Source: JBMYTN01 sp049604415 (lineage in GTDB: Bacteria; Pseudomonadota; Alphaproteobacteria; Rhodospirillales; Rhodospirillaceae). Taken from it: a stretch of DNA of 57,611 nucleotides. The position numbers were made by a program, and so were the translations under genes. The stretch covers positions 1-57,611 of the forward strand of contig JBMYTN010000027.1 of the NCBI GenBank assembly GCA_049604415.1, given 5' to 3'. Under the pieces are notes generated by a model. The model made no database searches and was not told the DNA's origin. It worked only from the letters and a program-made list of their open reading frames with translations. Shown one piece after another: positions 8,036 through 14,491 of the stretch. Every line of letters starts with the position of its first letter. Position 1 is the stretch's first letter.

Positions 8036-8052
8036 CCTGACATATTGTCAGG
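8036..8052. promoter_or_regulatory. Inverted repeat CCTGACA-TAT-TGTCAGG
   Basis: Two 7-base arms are exact reverse complements around a 3-base centre. It is isolated in the long intergenic stretch and has the size of a dimeric transcription-factor site. It does not match the E. coli IscR type 1 or FNR consensus as I know them, so the regulator is unknown. Confidence 0.4.
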
Positions 8053-8174
8053 CCTTCTGAGCAGAAAACCAACTGAACTTATACGGTATTTTCCACCCCG
8101 GCTCTTTCGCCTTTTGGGTGATAAATCGGCGCTCAAGCGGTCTCAAACGGGCTGCTCGGCGTTGATCTCCGGCA

Positions 8175-8202
8175 TTGTCTTCTCTGGTAGACAGAGTATG
8201 AC
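8175..8202 (+). promoter_or_regulatory. Possible sigma70-type promoter for the hydrolase gene
   Basis: TTGTCT (8175-8180) and TATGAC (8197-8202) are 16 bases apart and about 46 bases upstream of the ATG at 8249. The -35 box overlaps a TGTCT/AGACA inverted repeat. The match is moderate. Confidence 0.3.
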
Positions 8203-8248
8203 ATCCCCATCTCCTTCTCACACTTAGGCTTCACAGAACAAATCGGTC

Positions 8249-8911
8249 ATGCCCGAAATTATCTTCAATGGTCCTGAAGGCCGCCTCGAAGGCCGTTATT
8301 CGCACTCTAAGCGCCCCAATGCGCCCATCGCTTTGGTTCTGCACCCCCACCCACATCAGGGGGGCACCATGAACAACAAGGTGGTCTATACCTTGTTTAA
8401 TGTGTTCAAGAAGCGCGGCTTCTCGGTGTTGCGGTTCAATTTCCGGGGTGTTGGTCGTTCCCAAGGCGTGTTTGACAATGGTCAGGGGGAGCTGTCCGAT
8501 GCCGCCAGCGCGTTGGATTGGCTGCAATCGGTCAACACCGCCCCGGCGCAATGCTGGGTCGCCGGTTTCTCTTTTGGCTCCTGGATTTCCATGCAGCTGC
8601 TGATGCGCCGCCCGGAGATCAACGGCTTTATCACCGCCTCGCCCCAGGCCAACACCCATGACTTCTCGTTCCTGGCGCCCTGCCCGGCCTCCGGGCTGAT
8701 CATTCGCGGCACCCGCGATGAGTTGGTGCCCGAGCCGTCGGTGGCCAAGCTGTCGCAAAAGCTGTCACAGCAGAAGAATATCTCGGTGGATTACCGTCAG
8801 GTCGACGGGGCCAGCCATTTCTTCCCGCAGCATTATGACCAGCTGGCGGGATCGGTGGATGCTTATCTGGCCCAAGCTATGACCGACCCGGCCCTGGCCG
8901 CCGGGGCTTAG
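8249..8911 (+). CDS. Alpha/beta hydrolase, COG2945-like
   Basis: This 220-residue cytoplasmic protein has no signal peptide. It shows the serine hydrolase pattern: an early LHPHPHQGGTMNNKVV strand-loop, FNFRGVGRSQG, the nucleophile elbow GFSFGSW (Ser), an Asp in RGTRDELVP, and the catalytic His in DGASHFF. Proteins of this compact type occur widely in alphaproteobacteria; the substrate is unknown. It is a single gene pointing into a cluster of structured repeats and convergent to anmK. Confidence 0.88.
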   Translation: MPEIIFNGPEGRLEGRYSHSKRPNAPIALVLHPHPHQGGTMNNKVVYTLFNVFKKRGFSVLRFNFRGVGRSQGVFDNGQGELSDAASALDWLQSVNTAPAQCWVAGFSFGSWISMQLLMRRPEINGFITASPQANTHDFSFLAPCPASGLIIRGTRDELVPEPSVAKLSQKLSQQKNISVDYRQVDGASHFFPQHYDQLAGSVDAYLAQAMTDPALAAGA

Positions 8912-8953
8912 GCCTTAGCGCCGGGACTTAGTCCCCACATGTAAAGTAATTTC

Positions 8954-8978
8954 CCCAGTGGGCCATTGGCCCATTGGG
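8954..8978. repeat. Intergenic hairpin after the hydrolase gene
   Basis: CCCAGTGGGCC (8954-8964) can pair with GGCCCATTGGG (8968-8978) around a 3-base loop, with one G-T pair. No run of T follows on either strand, so it is not a standard intrinsic terminator. It directly precedes three repeat cores. Confidence 0.45.
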
Positions 8979-8997
8979 AGAGCCCATTGCGGGCGGG

Positions 8998-9037
8998 GCC
9001 AAGCGGCGTTAAGCCGCGCCCGGCGAGGGCCGAAAAT
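8998..9037 (+). repeat. Structured repeat, copy 1
   Basis: The core reads GCCAA, then a hairpin GCGGC/GCCGC (9003-9007 with 9013-9017), then GCGCCCGGCGAGGGCCGAAAA. It matches the constant part of the copies at 9041, 9131, 47859, 55059 and 57064. Confidence 0.7.
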
Positions 9038-9040
9038 GAA

Positions 9041-9130
9041 TCCCCAAAGCCTGCGACCGCAGGCTCGGCGGCCCATGCCGCCGAAAGCCAAGCCGCGCTA
9101 GCGGCGCCCGGCGTCTGAGGGCAGAAAACA
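9041..9130 (+). repeat. Structured repeat, copy 2 (long form)
   Basis: Three hairpins occur in order: GCCTGCG/CGCAGGC (9049-9064), CGGCGG/CCGCCG (9066-9083) and GCCGC/GCGGC (9092-9105). They are followed by the constant GCCCGGCG, an insert TCTG, then AGGGCAGAAAA. The long copy at 57064-57145 has the same order. The bases from the second hairpin through GAAAGCCAAGCCG are identical there, while the first hairpin has a different sequence with pairing kept. Confidence 0.75.
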
Positions 9131-9161
9131 CTAAGCCACGCCCAGCGAGGGCCGAAAAAAC
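9131..9161 (+). repeat. Structured repeat, partial copy 3 inside anmK
   Basis: CTAAGCCACGCCCAGCGAGG followed by GCCGAAAAAAC matches the repeat core without the central hairpin. It overlaps the stop codon and the last nine codons of anmK on the opposite strand. Confidence 0.6.
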
Positions 9162-10300
9162 TTCCCGCCAGAGACCGGGTTTCTACATCCGGTGGTGCCC
9201 GGCTCCGTCAAGGGCAGGCCCCGCACCGAGCGCACGGCGAGCAAGCCGAAGGCCTGGGCCTCCAGGGCATCGCCATCCCATCCCACCGCTTCCACCGGAT
9301 CCACCGGCATGCCCAGCCGAGCGCGCAGGGCTGCCATAAAGGCCGGATTGCGCCGCCCACCGCCGGCAACCACGGCCCGGCGTGGCCGTTCGGGCAGATG
9401 GGGCAGAACCGCAGCCACCGCTGCGGCGGAAAAGCCGATCAAGGTTGCCGCCCCATCGGCGACGGACAGGCCATGGGCGAGATCTGCGGTGAAGTCGAGC
9501 CGGTCTAAGGATTTCGGCAGCGGCAAGTCAAAATACGGATGAGCGAGGCCTTCGGCGATCCGGGCCTCATCGACCCTGCCCGCCAAGGCCAAAGCGCCAT
9601 CCCGGTCCATGCGCTGCTGGGTTTGGCGGAACACCCAATCGTCACAGGGGCCATTGGCCGGACCGGTGTCACAGGCCACCATCGCACCGTCCGGGCCAAT
9701 CCAGGTGACATTGGCCACGCCGCCCAGATTGATCACCAACAGCGGAAAATCTTCTGGTGGCTGGCTCTGAGCCAAGGCCCGGTGCATGGCCGGGGCCAGG
9801 GGGGCACCCTGCCCGCCCTGGCGCATATCCTCGGAGCGGAAATCATACACCACAGGCAGACCCAGCTGCTGCGCCAAGGCTTGGCCATCCCCAATTTGCC
9901 AGGTCCGACCAATCTCTGGACGGTGCAGCAAGGTCTGGCCATGCATGCCGATCAGCTGCGGCGGCGGCAGATCCGCCGGAAGCGTAGCAATCAGAGCTTC
10001 CACCGCCTGACCATGCAAAGCAGTCAGGGTGGCTTCGGCTTCCGCCAGAGCCGGGTTGGGTTCCAGATCGCCGACCATCCGCGCCTGGGTTGCCTGGGCC
10101 ATCAAAGCGGCGCGCAGAGGCGGCGGAATGGGGATGTCGATGGTCGGGCCGAGTTGGATCACCGTCTGGCCATCGGTTCTCAACCAGGCCGCATCAATGG
10201 CATCCATGCTGGTGCCGCTCATCAACCCGACCACCGGGATCGGGGCGTCGCTCAGCAATGGATCCGTTGGGGGAGCAGGTTGGGATTGGGGCATGGACAT
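9131..10300 (-). CDS. anmK: Anhydro-N-acetylmuramic acid kinase
   Basis: AnmK (389 residues) phosphorylates and opens 1,6-anhydro-MurNAc released during peptidoglycan turnover, giving MurNAc-6-phosphate for recycling. The family signature GLMSGTSMDAIDAA lies near residue 25; IGMHGQTLLHRP, INLGGVANVTWIG, ACDTGPANGPCDDW and VVAGGGRRNPAFM follow in the expected order for this ASKHA-fold kinase. ATG at 10300 is used; ATG two codons later is also possible. It is divergent from tyrS, a common pairing. The C-terminal residues (FFRPSLGVA) are encoded by a copy of the dispersed repeat, so the protein end was probably remodelled by the repeat. Confidence 0.95.
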   Translation of the reverse strand: MSMPQSQPAPPTDPLLSDAPIPVVGLMSGTSMDAIDAAWLRTDGQTVIQLGPTIDIPIPPPLRAALMAQATQARMVGDLEPNPALAEAEATLTALHGQAVEALIATLPADLPPPQLIGMHGQTLLHRPEIGRTWQIGDGQALAQQLGLPVVYDFRSEDMRQGGQGAPLAPAMHRALAQSQPPEDFPLLVINLGGVANVTWIGPDGAMVACDTGPANGPCDDWVFRQTQQRMDRDGALALAGRVDEARIAEGLAHPYFDLPLPKSLDRLDFTADLAHGLSVADGAATLIGFSAAAVAAVLPHLPERPRRAVVAGGGRRNPAFMAALRARLGMPVDPVEAVGWDGDALEAQAFGLLAVRSVRGLPLTEPGTTGCRNPVSGGKFFRPSLGVA

Positions 10301-10337
10301 GCGGGGGATCCCCTTTTGCAGGCGGGCGCAAGACAGA

Positions 10338-10368
10338 TTGGGGCTGGGATGCCCGAGCGCGGTATGCT
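10338..10368 (+). promoter_or_regulatory. Weak promoter-like pair upstream of tyrS
   Basis: TTGGGG (10338-10343) and TATGCT (10363-10368) are separated by 19 bases, longer than ideal, about 80 bases before the tyrS ATG in the anmK-tyrS divergent gap. Confidence 0.22.
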
Positions 10369-10446
10369 ACCCCCCTTTCCCGGTCTTGTCAGACGCTCCT
10401 GCGACGGGCCGCGCGTTTTTTCTCCGCTTGATCACATAGGGTTCCC

Positions 10447-11733
10447 ATGTCCGCCGAAACCGCCGCATCCACCACCGCCGCCAAAAATGATTTTGTCGCC
10501 CAAGCCCGGGCGCGGGGCTATTTGCAGGACTGCACCGATGCGGAAGGGCTGTCGGCCCTGATGGCCAAAGAGGGTCCGGTCTCGGCCTATATCGGCTTTG
10601 ATTGCACGGCGGACAGTTTGCATGTCGGGTCTCTGGTGCCGATCATGTTGCTGCGCTTGCTGCAAAAAAGCGGCCATAAGCCGATTGTGTTGATGGGGGG
10701 CGGCACCACCAAGGTCGGCGATCCGTCGGGCAAGGATGAAAGCCGCAAGCTGCTCGACGATGCTGCCATTGCCAGCAATATGGTCGGCATTCAAAAAGTG
10801 TTTGAAAAGTTCCTGGTGTTTGGCGATGGCCCGACCGACGCCATCATGGTCAACAATGCGGATTGGCTGGACGAATTGGCCTATGTGCCGTTCCTGCGGG
10901 ATTATGGTCGGCATTTTTCCATCAACCGCATGCTGACCTTTGACAGCGTCAAGCTGCGGCTGGAGCGGGAACAGACCCTCTCCTTCCTGGAATTCAACTA
11001 TATGATTTTGCAGGCCTATGACTTTGTCGAGCTGAGCAAGCGCCTCAATGTGCGCCTGCAAATGGGCGGCTCTGACCAGTGGGGCAATATCGTCAACGGG
11101 GTCGAGCTCTGCCGTCGCACCGGCGGGCCCGAGTTGTTTGGCCTGACCACCCCGCTGCTGACCACGGCCTCCGGGGCCAAAATGGGCAAAACCGCCCAAG
11201 GCGCGGTCTGGCTGAATGCGGAACGCCTCGCGCCTTATGATTACTGGCAGTTCTGGCGCAATACCGAGGACGCTGATGTTGGCCGCTTCCTGCGCCTGTT
11301 CACCGAATTGCCCGAAGCAGAAATCCAACGGCTGGAGGGCCTAGAGGGCTCGGGCATCAATGAGGCCAAAAAGGTCCTGGCCGATGCGGCCACGGCGCTG
11401 TGCCATGGCCAGGACGCCGCTGTGGCTGCCGCCGAAACCGCCAAAGTGACCTTCGAGCAAGGCGGCTTGGGTGGCGACCTGCCGGTGACTGAAATCCCCC
11501 GGACAGAGCTTGAGGCCGGTGTGACCCTGGCGACCCTTCTGCGGACGGCGGGCCTGGCCAGCTCCGGCAAGGACGCCAAGCGGCTGATCAAGGAAGGCGG
11601 CGCGCGGGTCAATGATGTCGCCGTTAATGACCTGGAGGCGATGATAACCCTCGCCGACCTGACCGCTGAGGATGGCACGGCGGCCAAGCTCTCGGCGGGC
11701 AAAAAGCGCCATGCCTTAATCCGGGCAGTGTGA
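10447..11733 (+). CDS. tyrS: Tyrosyl-tRNA synthetase
   Basis: The class I enzyme (428 residues) charges tRNA-Tyr. The HIGH-type motif is LHVGS (about residues 58-62) after YIGFDCTADS, the tyrosine-binding segment contains MGGSDQWGNI, the KMSKS-type loop is KMGKT (GAKMGKTAQGAVWL), and a C-terminal S4 RNA-binding domain begins near SGKDAKRLIKEGGARVN. The length is that of bacterial TyrS. ATG at 10447 is used; no strong Shine-Dalgarno is visible. The next plus-strand gene is more than 100 bases away. Confidence 0.97.
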   Translation: MSAETAASTTAAKNDFVAQARARGYLQDCTDAEGLSALMAKEGPVSAYIGFDCTADSLHVGSLVPIMLLRLLQKSGHKPIVLMGGGTTKVGDPSGKDESRKLLDDAAIASNMVGIQKVFEKFLVFGDGPTDAIMVNNADWLDELAYVPFLRDYGRHFSINRMLTFDSVKLRLEREQTLSFLEFNYMILQAYDFVELSKRLNVRLQMGGSDQWGNIVNGVELCRRTGGPELFGLTTPLLTTASGAKMGKTAQGAVWLNAERLAPYDYWQFWRNTEDADVGRFLRLFTELPEAEIQRLEGLEGSGINEAKKVLADAATALCHGQDAAVAAAETAKVTFEQGGLGGDLPVTEIPRTELEAGVTLATLLRTAGLASSGKDAKRLIKEGGARVNDVAVNDLEAMITLADLTAEDGTAAKLSAGKKRHALIRAV

Positions 11734-11850
11734 CGGCGGCACTCTCTTGCGCCTAAAACATGTGACATGGACTTCGGATCCCTGGGAAGGACCCAATATA
11801 GGGACAATCGGGGATGTCGTTGCCCCCGCCCTCAGACCGGGAACCGAGCA

Positions 11851-12822
11851 ATGTCAGTAAGATCTCTGATGGCCGTGTTTCTGGCGGTCGCCACCTTCTC
11901 AGGCAATGCCTCTGCCCAAGCCCCCTCGCAAAGCGTGCTTCAGGACAAGGTGGCACAGATGCTTGCGGGCCAAGCATCCGCCGGGCAAGAGTTCAAGGAC
12001 CTGGAAGCCCAGCTTCTGCAGGCAGAAGGGGTTATCGATTATGGCTTTTATCCCGGTGCGGTTAGCCCCTTAAAATCCGGCTTCACCTTCAACCTGCCCG
12101 CAGAAACCCGCTATGACTGCGCGATGATCATCACGCCCGACGGTCCGATCCCGATCCCGGCATCCCGGTCCCGGCAAGTGTTTTCCGTCTCAGATCATGG
12201 CGGGCAAAAACTGATTTCGATTTCGGATATCGAGGACGGCAACAGTTTGGTCTTCCAACTGCTGTCCGATGGTGAGGCGACAAGCCTGCTGAAATTCACG
12301 TCGTCTTGGCCCGGGGAAGAATTCAGCCTGGAAGCCAGACCAGATGGGTCTCTGTTGGATCGCCAGACGGGAGAGGTCTTCCCCGTCAACAGCATGGAAC
12401 ATGACCTGCTCCAAACCCTCAGCCACGCCTTCATTGTGACCAATGCGTTTTGGTTTGAAGAGGCGACCCAAATTGCCGTTGGCGATCCCTTCTACCAAGA
12501 CCTCGATGCCGTCTTGATTGATATCATGGAGTTGATGGCGCAAGAGTTCGCCCCGGGGGCAAAGGCCAAAATGCTGGACTCCAGCTATGTTGTCTCCGGT
12601 CAGGTGGACACGGACCGGGGCCCCGAAGCCCTGATCCAAGGCTTTGCCCGCGCCGAAATCACCAACAGCGACGTGCCGGACATGGTCATCGCCCTGTCGT
12701 CCTATCAGACCTTTAACCTGGAAACCTCGCTGCCCGGATCCATGCTGTCCAAAGCCACCGTTGAGCTGGACCACATCAAAATGGACGTGGTCCAACAGCA
12801 AGAATGTCGCCAAGCCCAATAG
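11851..12822 (+). CDS. Secreted protein of unknown function
   Basis: I do not recognise this family. The 323-residue product starts with a clear Sec signal peptide (MSVRSLMAVFLAVATFSGNASAQA), with cleavage expected after ASA. The mature protein is soluble-looking, with few Cys (two, one near the C-terminus), mixed alpha/beta character, a Pro-rich stretch TPDGPIPIPASR, and several acidic segments. ATG at 11851 is preferred because it starts the signal peptide; a longer open frame from 11767 adds unlikely sequence. It is a single gene, convergent with the GNAT-nitrilase gene and only 13 bases from its stop. Periplasmic location is inferred. Confidence 0.75.
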   Translation: MSVRSLMAVFLAVATFSGNASAQAPSQSVLQDKVAQMLAGQASAGQEFKDLEAQLLQAEGVIDYGFYPGAVSPLKSGFTFNLPAETRYDCAMIITPDGPIPIPASRSRQVFSVSDHGGQKLISISDIEDGNSLVFQLLSDGEATSLLKFTSSWPGEEFSLEARPDGSLLDRQTGEVFPVNSMEHDLLQTLSHAFIVTNAFWFEEATQIAVGDPFYQDLDAVLIDIMELMAQEFAPGAKAKMLDSSYVVSGQVDTDRGPEALIQGFARAEITNSDVPDMVIALSSYQTFNLETSLPGSMLSKATVELDHIKMDVVQQQECRQAQ

Positions 12823-12835
12823 GGGTTGAGCGCGC

Positions 12836-14407
12836 TCAGCCTTCTTTCGGCTGCTTCCAGTTCACCGAATACAGATCAAAGCGCCGGTCTTTGAGATTGC
12901 GCACCGTGCCCCGGGCCCGGGCGGTGTTGAGATCGTCAATGCGCAAATCGGCAAAGGCGACCATTTCCACATTGGGCGAGGTATCCGCTGCAATGCCATC
13001 CCGGGCAAAGGGCATGTCACAGGGGGTCAGGATGCAGCTTTGGGCATATTGGATGTCCATATTCTCCACATTGGGCAAATTGCCCACATTGCCCGCCATG
13101 ACCACATAGCATTGGTTTTCCACCGCTCGGGCCTGACAGCAATAGCGCACCCGCAAATAGCTTTGCCGCTCGTCGGTGCAGAACGGCACAAACAGCATCC
13201 GCGCGCCTTGGTCGACCAAATGCCGGGCCAGCTCCGGGAACTCGCTGTCATAACAGATCAGCACCCCGATGGGACCGCAATCGGTCATGATGGTGTCGGC
13301 CCGGTTGCCGCCGTCAATGTTCCACCAATCGCGCTCATTTGGGGTCGGATGGATCTTCTCCTGCTTATGGATCGAGCCATCGCGCAGGCAGACATAGCAG
13401 ATGTTTTTGATCTCGCCATTCTCATCCAGGGTCGGATGCGAGCCGCCAATGATGTTGATGCAATATTTCATTGCCAGACCGCTGAGGAGCTCTTTGAGCG
13501 GTTCGGTATATTTGGTCAGCTCTTTGATCGCTTCCGAATGCGGGATGCGCTGATTGTCGATGGAGAGCAGCTGCAAGGTGAACAGCTCTGGGAAGACGAC
13601 AAAATCGGCCCGATAATCGGCGACCACATCGACAAAATATTCAACATTCTGGCCGAACTCTTCAAAGGAGGCCACCCGGCGCTGCTGATATTGGACAATG
13701 GAGACCCGGACCTTGGGCTTAAAGCCCGAGCCATCGCCGAGCCGCTTGGAGGGGGTCTCTTCTGCCTGCGGTCCAACCACCAGATGGTTGTACCAAACCA
13801 TATGGGCGGCATAGCCCAGGCTCTCCTTGTCGATGGGGAGATAGTTTTTCAGAACCCCAATGATTTCAAAGCCATTGCGCATTTGGAAGGACAGCACTGG
13901 GTCGCGGAATTTACGGTCCCGCACCGCTTCCACATAGGCCTCAACGGAGCCGACCTCGTCCAAACGCTCCTTCAGCCCTGGCACCCGGGCACCGAAGACC
14001 ATGCCCTTCAGCCCCTTCTCCCGACAGAGCTGTTTGCGCCGTTCATAGAGCCGCTGGCCGATGCCCATGCCGCGATGGTCCGGGTCGACAAAGATCTCCA
14101 TGCCATAGAGCCATTCGCCTTCCGGGTCATGGCGTGAGGCAAAGCCATTGCCGGTAACCTCGTCCCAGCCATGGTCTGAGAAGGCGACGGATTCGGAGAT
14201 TTGGAAGGTGGCGCAATAGCCGACAATCTGGCCGTCATGAACGGCGACGAATTGCCCTTCGGGATAATTCTGCAGCTGGCCGCGCAGAGGCCCCTCAGAA
14301 TATTGCATGCCCGCATAGGACCGGGCGCAAACCGCGCGGATATCAGCGATATCCTCCAGATCAGCACGGCGAATGATCAGGCGCGGCTTGGCAACATCGG
14401 TGGGCAT
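12836..14407 (-). CDS. GNAT acetyltransferase fused to nitrilase-family hydrolase
   Basis: This 523-residue protein has two domains. About residues 10-200 form a GNAT acetyltransferase (IIRRADLEDIADI, VDPDHRGMGIGQRLYERR). About 225-520 form a carbon-nitrogen hydrolase with the expected Glu-Lys-Cys triad in VVFPELF, KQEKIHPTPNE and LICYDSEFPE. The start chosen is ATG at 14407, nine bases after GGAG. Such fusions are known in bacteria and annotated as amidohydrolase plus acyltransferase, but substrates are poorly defined. Omega-amidase-like or N-carbamoyl hydrolysis is possible for the second domain. It is downstream of the malic enzyme on the same strand with an 84-base gap. Confidence 0.9.
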   Translation of the reverse strand: MPTDVAKPRLIIRRADLEDIADIRAVCARSYAGMQYSEGPLRGQLQNYPEGQFVAVHDGQIVGYCATFQISESVAFSDHGWDEVTGNGFASRHDPEGEWLYGMEIFVDPDHRGMGIGQRLYERRKQLCREKGLKGMVFGARVPGLKERLDEVGSVEAYVEAVRDRKFRDPVLSFQMRNGFEIIGVLKNYLPIDKESLGYAAHMVWYNHLVVGPQAEETPSKRLGDGSGFKPKVRVSIVQYQQRRVASFEEFGQNVEYFVDVVADYRADFVVFPELFTLQLLSIDNQRIPHSEAIKELTKYTEPLKELLSGLAMKYCINIIGGSHPTLDENGEIKNICYVCLRDGSIHKQEKIHPTPNERDWWNIDGGNRADTIMTDCGPIGVLICYDSEFPELARHLVDQGARMLFVPFCTDERQSYLRVRYCCQARAVENQCYVVMAGNVGNLPNVENMDIQYAQSCILTPCDMPFARDGIAADTSPNVEMVAFADLRIDDLNTARARGTVRNLKDRRFDLYSVNWKQPKEG

Positions 14408-14491
14408 GGGCGGGGCTCCTTCAACCATCTCTCAACTGCCTGCCAGATGGGCATGGCACAGAGCAGATTGAAGGAGAGCCCCAGACCCTTC

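Larger units (their letters stand above)
7657..8248. other. 592-base gap between divergent cysE and hydrolase genes
   Basis: No convincing gene is visible. The stretch must carry the promoters for the cysE cluster (leftward) and the hydrolase (rightward). It contains an inverted repeat at 8036-8052 and a promoter-like pair at 8175-8202. Open frames across it lack ribosome binding sites and recognisable protein sequence. Confidence 0.6.

Noticed and set aside
8016..8060. A 14-codon peptide (MRLVKNILTYCQAF) that could be a leader peptide
   Set aside because: No good ribosome binding site and no terminator/antiterminator pair that would make it an attenuator.
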